Below, piece after piece: positions 53,287 to 61,942 of a stretch of DNA of 64,000 nt (positions within the stretch are counted from its first letter, which is position 1; the number at the start of each line of letters is the position of its first letter). Source of the stretch: Chryseobacterium sp. W4I1 (GTDB taxonomy: Bacteria > Bacteroidota > Bacteroidia > Flavobacteriales > Weeksellaceae); the NCBI RefSeq assembly GCF_030816115.1, contig NZ_JAUSXQ010000001.1, positions 4,259,001 to 4,323,000 on the forward strand, given 5' to 3'. Position numbers and translations under genes: made by a program. Under the pieces are notes generated by a model. That model was given only the letters and a program-made list of their open reading frames with translations, was not told where the DNA came from and made no database searches.

Positions 53287-56127
53287 ATGAATGTTAAACT
53301 ACGTGTATTAAGTGCTGGGGCTCTGTTTTTCTTAGGACAGGTGGCTTTTGCACAAACGACGAAAAAAGACACTACTACTACTCCTACGGAGATTGAAGAA
53401 GTGGTAATGGTTGGATTCGGACAAAAGAAGACAATCCAGGAAATGACTGGGTCAGTAAGTACAATGACGGCAAAAGCTATTGCAGATGTTCCTGTAGCTT
53501 CTGTAGATAAGATGCTACAAGGTAGAGTTGCTGGGGTACAAACTGGTAGCGCTTCAGGGCAGCCTGGAGGTATGACTAATGTCCGTGTCCGTGGTATTTC
53601 ATCAATTAATGGAGTTTCTTCACCAATTTATATTGTTGATGGTGTAAGAATTTCCTCTGGTGACTTGTCTAGACAAACCACAACAGCGAATGCTTTGGCT
53701 GGATTGAATCCAGACGATATTGAAAATGTTACTGTGTTAAAAGACGCTGTTTCTACAGCAGTATATGGTGCTGATGCTGGAGCTGGTGTAATTGTAATTA
53801 CAACAAAATCAGGTAAAAGAGGGAAGCCTAGATTTAATTTTGGTTTCAACAGCGGATTTAATGACAGAGCAGTAAAACCACATGCATCTTTTTCAACTCC
53901 TGACTGGCAGACATATTTAGTTCAAGCATATTCAAACCGTGATAATAAAGCTTATACTGCTGAACAAATTGCAAATGGAGCTGTAGGGGGAAATGCTGCA
54001 GGTGTTTTTCAATCGACAAATAATACTGACTGGCAGAAGGCAACACAAAAATTTGGTTATCAGCAAAATATAGATTTTAATGTTTCTGGAGGTAATGAGA
54101 AATTTACATATTATTCATCCATAAATTATTATAATCAGGAGAGTGTTGTTAGAGGATCTTATTTTAATAGACTTGCGTTTACTAATAAAATAGGTTACCA
54201 AGCCACTGATAAGTTGAAAATTAATACAGATTTTCAATTTTCTTATGGTAAAATTAGTACACTAAGTGATGCAGGGGCTTTTTCAAACCCAATTCTTACA
54301 CAATATTTTAACAGACCTACCGACGCTGTAACAAATCCGGATGGAAGCTGGAATTATGGAAGTGGAGGTAGACTAAGTAATGGTAACTTTAACTCTGCAG
54401 CTCTTCAGGATATGAATTATGTACGAGGAGGTAACTTCAGAGCTTTCGCTAATTTAAATGCTGAGTATAAGATATTAAATAATCTTACTTATAGATTTGT
54501 TTTCTCTCCAGAATATATTAATCTAGAAGAAGATACATACTGGAACCCAATACACGGAGATGGAGCAGGTTATGGAGGATATCAGCAGACAAGTGTGAAC
54601 CGTTATTTTAATTTTAACGTTCAGAACATCTTAGATTATTCTTATAGACTTGATCGTCATAATTTTGGAGCTTCATTAATTCAGGAAGCTTATAAAAGAG
54701 ATAATAAATACTTAACTGCAACTGGTATTACTGTGGGTACTCCAACACTTCAGACTCTTACAAATTTTGTAGTGCCGTTTGGATATGCTGGAGATAGAGT
54801 GCTTACGTCTCGTTATGGTTACGCAGTTACTGCACATTATGATTATGACAAGTTAATTTTAATAGATGGATCTTACAGACGTGACATACTTTCTCAGTTT
54901 ACTCCGGGTAAAAAAGCGGGTAATTTCTGGTCTGTTGGGGTTGGATTAGATTTAGCTCGTTTTGAAACGATTAAAAATATCGATGCGATCTCTATGTTGA
55001 AGTTTAGAGCATCTTATGGTAAATTAGGAAACCAGGTAACTGCTAACCCATATGCTACCTATTCTTATACAACAAACTATAACGATTTCGCAGCGGCAAC
55101 TATGAATAGAGTTTTTAACCCTAATTTGTCTTGGGAAACTGTAAATCCTTTAAATGTCGGATTTGATTTTGGATTCTTCAAGAATAGATTAACAGTTACT
55201 GCAGAATACTATAACAAGAAAACTAAAGATCTGATCTATAATATTCCATTATCTGGAGCACAAGGTGTTAATAACCCTGATGATCCTAGAAATGCATATT
55301 ACGTTGATAATATTGGTACATTAGTAAATAAAGGATTTGAATTTGCTGTAAATGGCGATATCTTTAAAGGAGACAGAGATCAATTGAACTGGTCAGTTGG
55401 AGCTAACTTATCTACTCTAAAGAATGAAGTGACTGAATTGTATGGTTCAGACGTTAATACATCTACTACCACAGTTAGAGTTGGTGAAGGAGTAAGAACA
55501 TTTTATTTGAGAAAATGGGCTGGTGTAGACGCAAATAATGGTGATCCGCTTTGGTATATTAATGGTGTGGATGGCGAAACAACAAATAACTATAACTTAG
55601 CTAAACAAGCTGTACAGGGATCTTTCCTAAGTAATGTTTTTGGTGGTGCTAATACAACCCTTTCTTATAAAGGATTCTCTCTTGATTTACAGTTCACTTA
55701 TGGATTTGGAGGTAAGATTTATGATAACTGGGCAAATTATCTTTATTCAGATGGACAATATTCAGTTAACTATCCAGGATATGGTGATGTAATGGGAGAT
55801 TATTGGACACCAACTAACACGACTGCGTCAAATCCAAGACCGGTGATTGGAGGAAATAAATTATCAAACAGTGCTTCAACAAGATTCTTATATGATTCTG
55901 ACTATATTCGTCTAAGTAATGCTAGATTTGGATATACGTTTAGCAGTGATTTCCTTAAAGGATCTGGTTTTGGTTCATTACAAGTATATGTAATGGCTAA
56001 TAATGCTTATACATACAGATTCGATAAGAATCTTAAATTTGACCCTGAAACGAATATCTCGGGTTATACAGATCTAAGTTTACCAGTATTGAAGTCATTC
56101 TTATTTGGTGTTAATTTAAGTTTTTAA
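53287..56127 (+). CDS. SusC/RagA-type TonB-linked outer-membrane transporter
   Basis: The 946-residue protein has a Sec signal (to about residue 22, VAFAQ), a TonB-box-like start (EEVVMVGFGQKK) and a plug with the SusC signature GQPGGMTNVRVRGISSINGVSSPIYIVDGV. A long 22-strand beta-barrel follows, ending in the aromatic terminal strand (FLFGVNLSF). It imports large ligands, usually glycans or peptides, with the SusD lipoprotein encoded 11 bases downstream. The N-terminal carboxypeptidase-like domain found in many SusC proteins is missing, as the plug begins right after a short linker. No glycoside hydrolase is nearby, so the ligand is unknown. Confidence 0.96.
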   Translation: MNVKLRVLSAGALFFLGQVAFAQTTKKDTTTTPTEIEEVVMVGFGQKKTIQEMTGSVSTMTAKAIADVPVASVDKMLQGRVAGVQTGSASGQPGGMTNVRVRGISSINGVSSPIYIVDGVRISSGDLSRQTTTANALAGLNPDDIENVTVLKDAVSTAVYGADAGAGVIVITTKSGKRGKPRFNFGFNSGFNDRAVKPHASFSTPDWQTYLVQAYSNRDNKAYTAEQIANGAVGGNAAGVFQSTNNTDWQKATQKFGYQQNIDFNVSGGNEKFTYYSSINYYNQESVVRGSYFNRLAFTNKIGYQATDKLKINTDFQFSYGKISTLSDAGAFSNPILTQYFNRPTDAVTNPDGSWNYGSGGRLSNGNFNSAALQDMNYVRGGNFRAFANLNAEYKILNNLTYRFVFSPEYINLEEDTYWNPIHGDGAGYGGYQQTSVNRYFNFNVQNILDYSYRLDRHNFGASLIQEAYKRDNKYLTATGITVGTPTLQTLTNFVVPFGYAGDRVLTSRYGYAVTAHYDYDKLILIDGSYRRDILSQFTPGKKAGNFWSVGVGLDLARFETIKNIDAISMLKFRASYGKLGNQVTANPYATYSYTTNYNDFAAATMNRVFNPNLSWETVNPLNVGFDFGFFKNRLTVTAEYYNKKTKDLIYNIPLSGAQGVNNPDDPRNAYYVDNIGTLVNKGFEFAVNGDIFKGDRDQLNWSVGANLSTLKNEVTELYGSDVNTSTTTVRVGEGVRTFYLRKWAGVDANNGDPLWYINGVDGETTNNYNLAKQAVQGSFLSNVFGGANTTLSYKGFSLDLQFTYGFGGKIYDNWANYLYSDGQYSVNYPGYGDVMGDYWTPTNTTASNPRPVIGGNKLSNSASTRFLYDSDYIRLSNARFGYTFSSDFLKGSGFGSLQVYVMANNAYTYRFDKNLKFDPETNISGYTDLSLPVLKSFLFGVNLSF

Positions 56128-56138
56128 AAAAAGAAGAA

Positions 56139-57533
56139 ATGAAAAATAAAATATTAAAAGTAGCATTATTATCTATAGGGCTTTTGACATTAAGTGTCTC
56201 TTGTAGTGATGATTTTGTTGATAGAGAATTCTATCAGGAAGTAGAGCAGGCTCCTTTGAAATCTGTTCAAGAAGTAGAATCTTTTGTAAGAGGTGGTTAT
56301 GCCGCAATGAGAAGCCAGTATTATTATGGATGTGATTTCTTAGCCTATGGTGAAGTGAGATCTGATGAGATGCTTAGCAATGGAGCAAGCGGTTACTATG
56401 TCAATGTGATGAACTATACTCAGACGTCTGCTGATGCATATGCAAAAGATACTTGGAATCATATTTATAAAACAGTTGGATTAGCAAATGTTGTAATTAA
56501 TACAGATTTTAGCTCATTTAATTCTGATGATAAAGATTATGCCGGATTTTTGCAGGGGCAAGCATATGCCATGAGAGCGTTAGGCTTCTTTGATTTACTT
56601 CGTTTATACGGACAAAAATATACTGGATCACCAACAAGCTTAGGTATAGTTTTACCGCTTAAGTATGATCCGCTAGCTAAGCAGGCTAGAAGTACTATTG
56701 CAGAAACAGAAGCACAAATTGCTGCTGATTTTGCCAAAGCAGAGGAACTAATGGACGAGCATGCTGATTGGGATTCAGGGCCTTCTAACAGAACTGAACT
56801 GTCACTTTCAGCTGTAAGAGGATTAATGGCAAGATTTTATCTTTATAAAGGTGATTATGCTAAGGTTAGACAGCTAGTAAACAATATTGTTGCTGATGGA
56901 GGATACCAAGTTGTTGGAGCTGCTAACTTACAGTCTTCATACAGTTTCGCAATGAATGGATCTGCTGCAAACTCCATGTTTGAGTTAGCTGTAGGAAATG
57001 CATCTGCTCTTGGAACGGCTTCTTATAGACATAAATTAAGTAATGGAGGATATGCAAATGTTGTCATAAGGCCAGCTACTGTAGCCTTATACTCTACTGC
57101 AGATATTAGAAGATCTCTTATTACTACAGGAGCTACAAATTATTTGTCTAATGCTAATGGAGTAAAAGGGAAATATTTAAATGCTTCAGGTGCTGATAAT
57201 ATCAAAATGCTTCGTTATGAAGAGATTTTATTAGATGGTGTTGAGGCTGAGCTTAATGGGGGTAGTGCTGTTCAAGCATTGTCTTATTTTAATCAAATAC
57301 AAGTTAATAGAAATCTACCAGCTGCGACAACTGTTGATATGGTAGAGCTGAAAAAAGAAAGAACTAGAGAACTTCTAGGAGAAGGTTTAAGACAGTGGGA
57401 TCTTAGAAGATGGGGAGATGCTGTTCCTAGACCTACTACGGCAAGCACAAGTCCATTATTAAATGCTTTCCCTATTCCTTTATCAGAAACTAACGTTGGT
57501 GCAGTACAATCTAATCCAGGTTATGATAACTAG
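56139..57533 (+). CDS. SusD/RagB-type nutrient-binding lipoprotein
   Basis: The 464-residue lipoprotein has a signal ending at Cys22 (LSVSCSDDF) and the SusD features FLQGQAYAMRALGFFDLLRLYGQ (TPR helix), then ELSLSAVRGLMARFYLYKGDY, and the C-terminal RTRELLGEGLRQWDLRRWG with NPGY near the end. It caps the SusC barrel on the cell surface and captures the ligand. It is co-transcribed with the SusC gene and followed by a perfect terminator. The substrate cannot be predicted without nearby enzymes. Confidence 0.96.
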   Translation: MKNKILKVALLSIGLLTLSVSCSDDFVDREFYQEVEQAPLKSVQEVESFVRGGYAAMRSQYYYGCDFLAYGEVRSDEMLSNGASGYYVNVMNYTQTSADAYAKDTWNHIYKTVGLANVVINTDFSSFNSDDKDYAGFLQGQAYAMRALGFFDLLRLYGQKYTGSPTSLGIVLPLKYDPLAKQARSTIAETEAQIAADFAKAEELMDEHADWDSGPSNRTELSLSAVRGLMARFYLYKGDYAKVRQLVNNIVADGGYQVVGAANLQSSYSFAMNGSAANSMFELAVGNASALGTASYRHKLSNGGYANVVIRPATVALYSTADIRRSLITTGATNYLSNANGVKGKYLNASGADNIKMLRYEEILLDGVEAELNGGSAVQALSYFNQIQVNRNLPAATTVDMVELKKERTRELLGEGLRQWDLRRWGDAVPRPTTASTSPLLNAFPIPLSETNVGAVQSNPGYDN

Positions 57534-57556
57534 AATTTAATAAATTTATTTTAAAT

Positions 57557-57589
57557 AACAAAAAAACCGCCATTGGCGGTTTTTTTGTT
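57557..57589. terminator. Perfect terminator after the SusC/SusD pair
   Basis: A perfect 15-bp stem is formed by AACAAAAAAACCGCC (57557-57571) and GGCGGTTTTTTTGTT (57575-57589) around ATT. The seven A and seven T flanks allow termination on either strand; upstream it serves the SusD gene. Confidence 0.92.
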
Positions 57590-57638
57590 AAAATACAAAT
57601 GAAAAAAATATTATATTTACATAAATGTTTAAATTAAT

Positions 57639-58319
57639 ATGAAAAAGATATTTTTAGTTGTAGGTTTATTTTTAATGATCACAACTGCCTTTGCTCAATC
57701 AGGTAATGATAATGTTTTTATGTCCAGTGATAAAATTTTCACCCTTGGTAAAAGAGTCAAAAGTGGAGAGTATAAAATAGATGGGAATCCATATGCAAAT
57801 GGTAAGAAATTCGAAAAAGTTTCTATCGAAGGATATTCAAAAAATATTCAGGATCTCAGATATAATGCATATGACGATGAAATGGAGTTTTCTCAGAATA
57901 ATGAAAATTATTTTGTAAATAAAGTTGATGGACTAATGATTTATTTTCCAACATTAAATAAAACCTATATAGTTAAAAACTATACATATTTAGGAAATCA
58001 GAAATTAGGTTACTTAGTGCTTTTGAATAAAAAAGATGCAAAATATGGGTTGTTTAAAAGAGAAAAAGTTGAGTTAATTCCTGGTGAAAAAAGCCCTAAT
58101 GCATATGGGAAAGATGCAAATGATTACTTTGCAAAAGAAAAGGATATTTATTTAATTTCAAAAGGAGATCAGTTTTATAAAGTTCCTAAAGATGCTGATG
58201 AACTTGCAGAACAGTTATCATTAGATAAAAAGGAAATACAGAGTTTTGTTAAATCCAATAAAATTAATTTTAATAAGGAAGCAGATCTTATAAAATTAGT
58301 TGACTTTATTAATAAATAA
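57639..58319 (+). CDS. Secreted hypothetical protein
   Basis: The 226-residue product has a clear Sec signal (KKIFLVVGLFLMITTAFAQ). The mature part is rich in Lys, Asp, Asn and Tyr, with beta-strand-like blocks (DEMEFSQNNENYFVNKVDGLMIYFP, KTYIVKNYTYLGNQKLGYLVLLNKK) and a helical acidic C-terminus (ADELAEQLSLDKKEIQSFVKSNK). It resembles the uncharacterised secreted proteins common in Flavobacteriia; no family is assigned. It stands alone between the SusD terminator and the porin promoter. Confidence 0.8.
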   Translation: MKKIFLVVGLFLMITTAFAQSGNDNVFMSSDKIFTLGKRVKSGEYKIDGNPYANGKKFEKVSIEGYSKNIQDLRYNAYDDEMEFSQNNENYFVNKVDGLMIYFPTLNKTYIVKNYTYLGNQKLGYLVLLNKKDAKYGLFKREKVELIPGEKSPNAYGKDANDYFAKEKDIYLISKGDQFYKVPKDADELAEQLSLDKKEIQSFVKSNKINFNKEADLIKLVDFINK

Positions 58320-58338
58320 TAATTATAAAAAAAACATG

Positions 58339-58346
58339 TATTTTTG
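58339..58346 (+). promoter_or_regulatory. -7 box TATTTTTG before the porin gene
   Basis: TATTTTTG fits the -7 consensus 18 bases before the ATG at 58364. The expected upstream TTG is absent. Confidence 0.5.
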
Positions 58347-58363
58347 CTTCACAATAGCAGAAA

Positions 58364-60304
58364 ATGAAGCACATCCTTTTTATAATAATTTTCTTCGGTT
58401 TTGTCTCAAAGGCTCAAGTTGTCAATAAAACAGATATCAAGAGTCCACAGAAAGAGGAAGACACTCTTGTCATAGACAATGGGAAGAAAGATTCCTTGAA
58501 AATTTTTAAACCTACCATCAATGATTATCAGTATCAGACCCAGTTTTCTGAAAAGAAGATTTTTGATACCGTGATGACTTTTGATAAAACTAATATCTAT
58601 TCACAGTACAACAATAGGGATAATTTTGGAAAGGCTCAGGTTGCTAATATAGGGGCAGGATTCAATCCTTTGGTGTATGAAGTGAATCCGGAGCAGAACT
58701 TGTCTTTACTGCCCTCCAACAAATCCTATATGATTATTAGTGCTGATGATGTAAAATATTACGATGTAAAAACACCAACGGCAACTTTCATTTATCATAC
58801 CGCCATGAAAAATGGAGCTGCATTGAACTCCACTTACACACAGAATATCGGGAAAAGATTCAATTTTGCTATTGAGTATATGGGACTTCGTTCCCAGGGA
58901 TTTTATAGGAATTCATTAGCATCCAATAATAACACTCTATTCTCCGGACATTATGTTTCCAAGAGTGGAAATTATGAATTGTTTGCCCACTACCTTCACC
59001 AGAATGTAAACAATCAGGAAAGTGGGGGTATTGTAGAAGACGATCTTTTCCAGAGTGGTGACAGCAATTATAAGAACAGACAAAATGCTCAGGTTAATCT
59101 GGCTTCGTCAAGTTCCCAATATTCTTACAGAAGATATTATCTGACCCATCAGTTTACTCCATTCAATTCAGAAAAATTTCCGTTCAGTATAAGACATACT
59201 TTATCACACCAGGGAAATAAATATTTTTATAATCAGGGAGTAGTAGAGCCTTACTGGTTTGATGATGCTGCTACTGAACTGACGAACGGTTTTCCGCTAA
59301 CCACAAAAAAATATTCAGAAAATTTTAGCAATACGGTAAGCCTTGTCTTTAATAATGAAAAATTCAAGCTGGATGGCGGTGTACGTTATCAGATGCTGAA
59401 ATTCGGAGTGAGAGATCTTGCTACAGTGAACGGAACCGCTTTTCCGGGAGAACTTAAAGAAAACAGAATTGGAGCGGTTGGAAACTTACAGGTAAAGCTT
59501 TGGGACAAATTCCAACTGAAGTCCTTTTTAGAATTTTCAAACGGAAGTCAATTTGGAAGCTACCTAAGAACGGCCAATAATATAAAGTTTGAACCAATAA
59601 AAGATTATTTTGTGAATGCGAAAGTCAACTTCCAGAGTGCTTACCCATCATTTAATTACCTTTTGAATACTTCTGTTTACAATAAGTACAATTATTACCT
59701 GGAAAATGCCAAAAACCAAACTGTAACAGAAATAGGAGGTAGTGTCAACCTGAAATGGTTCAAAACCGAAATTTTCGCCAATTATTTCAGAATAGATAAC
59801 TATACTTATTTCAATGCGGATGGAGCTCCGGCACAAAGCAGCAATTCACTGAACATTTCCCAGATCGGGGGAGATGCTACCTTCAGCTTCGGAAAATTCC
59901 ACCTTAATACAAGACTGCATTTCCAGAATGCGTTAACAAATAAAGAACTCCTTCCAATGCCAAGTTTTATCGGAAGAGCAAACTTTTTCTTTCAGAGCAA
60001 AGCTTTCAAAAAAGCGGCAGAAGTTCAGATGGGTGTGAAGGTGTATTACTTTTCAAAATTTGCATCAAGAGATTACTTTCCGATCCTGAACGAATATATT
60101 CTTCCTAGTGCAGATTCATTCTCAATCGGGGGACAGCCTATTGCAGATCTTTATATTAACATGAAAGTCAAAAAAATGTTCTTTTATGTAGAGGGACAGC
60201 AGATAGGGACCTTCCTTTCCAACAATAAAGCATACGCATTTCCACATTATCCGGTTTACGATTTTAGACTGAACATCGGAATTGTGTGGTATTTGTTCAA
60301 CTAA
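58364..60304 (+). CDS. Putative outer-membrane porin (Porin_10-like)
   Basis: The 646-residue protein has a short signal (MKHILFIIIFFGFVSKAQ) and no plug. The body has alternating aromatic beta strands throughout (FNFAIEYMGLRSQGFY, SYRRYYLTHQFTPFN, LYINMKVKKMFFYVEGQQIG) and ends in a terminal strand with an aromatic last residues pattern (FRLNIGIVWYLFN). Length and style match the putative porins of Bacteroidota (Porin_10). It would form a barrel in the outer membrane; substrate unknown. Its end overlaps the longest possible bshC frame. Confidence 0.85.
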   Translation: MKHILFIIIFFGFVSKAQVVNKTDIKSPQKEEDTLVIDNGKKDSLKIFKPTINDYQYQTQFSEKKIFDTVMTFDKTNIYSQYNNRDNFGKAQVANIGAGFNPLVYEVNPEQNLSLLPSNKSYMIISADDVKYYDVKTPTATFIYHTAMKNGAALNSTYTQNIGKRFNFAIEYMGLRSQGFYRNSLASNNNTLFSGHYVSKSGNYELFAHYLHQNVNNQESGGIVEDDLFQSGDSNYKNRQNAQVNLASSSSQYSYRRYYLTHQFTPFNSEKFPFSIRHTLSHQGNKYFYNQGVVEPYWFDDAATELTNGFPLTTKKYSENFSNTVSLVFNNEKFKLDGGVRYQMLKFGVRDLATVNGTAFPGELKENRIGAVGNLQVKLWDKFQLKSFLEFSNGSQFGSYLRTANNIKFEPIKDYFVNAKVNFQSAYPSFNYLLNTSVYNKYNYYLENAKNQTVTEIGGSVNLKWFKTEIFANYFRIDNYTYFNADGAPAQSSNSLNISQIGGDATFSFGKFHLNTRLHFQNALTNKELLPMPSFIGRANFFFQSKAFKKAAEVQMGVKVYYFSKFASRDYFPILNEYILPSADSFSIGGQPIADLYINMKVKKMFFYVEGQQIGTFLSNNKAYAFPHYPVYDFRLNIGIVWYLFN

Positions 60305-60317
60305 AAGCCAAACAAAG

Positions 60318-61904
60318 TTGAAAACAATAAATAAAATCTCATTTAACGATATAGAAAGCATTCCTCAATTGGTAAAAGATTTTCTGAACCAAAAAATTGA
60401 AGGATTTGAAAATAATACCTTTTCTTTAGATCACTTTAAAGATCAGATCCACCTCAAACAGAATTCTTTCGTACCAGATCAAAGGCAGATCTTAACTGAT
60501 GTTTTGGAAAAACAGCTTTCAGGGCTTACCCTTTCATCAAAGCAGAAAGAAAATCTTGTCAATCTGAAGCAACAGAATACATTTACCATTACCACAGGAC
60601 ACCAGTTGAATCTATTCTCAGGTCCTGTTTTTTTTGTCTATAAAATTTTACAGACCATTAAAACTTGTACCTATCTTAAAGAGAATTTTCCGGATTTTAA
60701 TTTTGTTCCCGTATATTGGATGGCTTCAGAAGACCACGATTTTGCAGAGATCAATCATTTTAAGACCGAAAGCAATTACTATGAGATCAATGAAAAGTCA
60801 GGAGGTCCGGTAGGAAGAATTACCATCAGTGATACCTTTTTCATCTCGGAATTTGAAAAAGAATTTAAAGATTCCGTGTTTGGGACTGAGCTGATTCTTA
60901 TGATGAAAGAAGCTTATAAAGTAGGAAATACATTGACGGAGGCTATTAAAATTTTGGTCAATCGTCTTTTCTCTGAGTTTGGGTTATTGATCGTAGATGG
61001 TGATTCCAAAGAACTTAAAAACCAGATCAAAGATATTTTCAAAGATGAGCTGGTTAACTTTAGCCTTCAGAAAAATTCAAAAGAAAAAGTTGATTTTCTC
61101 ACAGAGAAATATGGAAAAGTACAGGTAAACCCACGTGATATTAATCTTTTCTATCTTTCCGAAACCAGAGACAGAATTGATTTTGACGGTAAAAATTATA
61201 TTGTTGTAGACACAGATAAAAAATTTACTAAGGAAGAAATACTCCATGAGCTGGAAAACCATCCTGAAAAATTTAGTCCCAATGCGTTGATGCGCCCTGT
61301 TTATCAGGAAAAAATACTTCCAAATTTAGCCTATATTGGAGGAAATGCGGAGATCATGTACTGGCTCGAGCTCAAAGATTACTTTACAGCTGTCCAGATT
61401 CCTTTTCCTGTTTTGATCCCAAGAAATTCTATGCTTTTCATTAAAGAAAAAACAGTGGGTAAAATTGGAAAGTTAGATCTGAATATTGAAGACTTCTTTG
61501 GGAATTTTACAGCCATTACCAATCAGAAAATTTTAAAAGACAGTTCCGTCCTGGAATTGCTGGAAGAGAAAGAAAGGCTTTTGGAAAAAGGTTTTTCCGA
61601 ACTGAAAACTATAGCTGAAACCACGGAGCACTCCTTCGGAAATATGGTGAAGGCAGAAGAGGTAAGACAGCTGAAATCATTTAAAAGAATGAAAAAACGC
61701 CTGCTTCATGCAGAAAAAATAAAACAGAATGAATTGCTTGAGCGATTGGAGAAACTGTTTTTAGATGTACATCCGTCAAAAACCTGGCAGGAAAGAGTCT
61801 ACAATTTCAGTGTGCTCTTTTCAGATTATGGCTATTCATGGCTTGAAAATTGTTGGGAAGAAATGGTGGTTCAAGAATCCAAATTAATAATTGTTGCCAT
61901 TTAA
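60318..61904 (+). CDS. bshC: Bacillithiol biosynthesis cysteine-adding enzyme BshC
   Basis: It joins L-cysteine to glucosaminyl-malate to make bacillithiol, the low-molecular-weight thiol of many Bacteroidota and Firmicutes. The protein has the BshC hallmark ITTGHQLNLFSGPVFFVYKI, VYWMASEDHDFAEI, DVHPSKTWQERV and coiled-coil-like helices at about 400-480. I place the start at TTG 60318 (KTINKISFNDI, 528 residues); an in-frame TTG at 60282 lies within the porin gene. The other bacillithiol genes (bshA, bshB) are not in the window. Confidence 0.93.
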   Translation: MKTINKISFNDIESIPQLVKDFLNQKIEGFENNTFSLDHFKDQIHLKQNSFVPDQRQILTDVLEKQLSGLTLSSKQKENLVNLKQQNTFTITTGHQLNLFSGPVFFVYKILQTIKTCTYLKENFPDFNFVPVYWMASEDHDFAEINHFKTESNYYEINEKSGGPVGRITISDTFFISEFEKEFKDSVFGTELILMMKEAYKVGNTLTEAIKILVNRLFSEFGLLIVDGDSKELKNQIKDIFKDELVNFSLQKNSKEKVDFLTEKYGKVQVNPRDINLFYLSETRDRIDFDGKNYIVVDTDKKFTKEEILHELENHPEKFSPNALMRPVYQEKILPNLAYIGGNAEIMYWLELKDYFTAVQIPFPVLIPRNSMLFIKEKTVGKIGKLDLNIEDFFGNFTAITNQKILKDSSVLELLEEKERLLEKGFSELKTIAETTEHSFGNMVKAEEVRQLKSFKRMKKRLLHAEKIKQNELLERLEKLFLDVHPSKTWQERVYNFSVLFSDYGYSWLENCWEEMVVQESKLIIVAI

Positions 61905-61923
61905 TTTTAAAGAAGTATTTTTG
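61894..61923 (+). promoter_or_regulatory. Consensus promoter of the LysM protein gene
   Basis: TTG (61894-61896), 19 bases, then TATTTTTG (61916-61923), a full match to the consensus, overlaps the end of bshC and lies 20 bases before the ATG at 61943. Confidence 0.7.
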
Positions 61924-61942
61924 TAAATTATAATTACCGAGT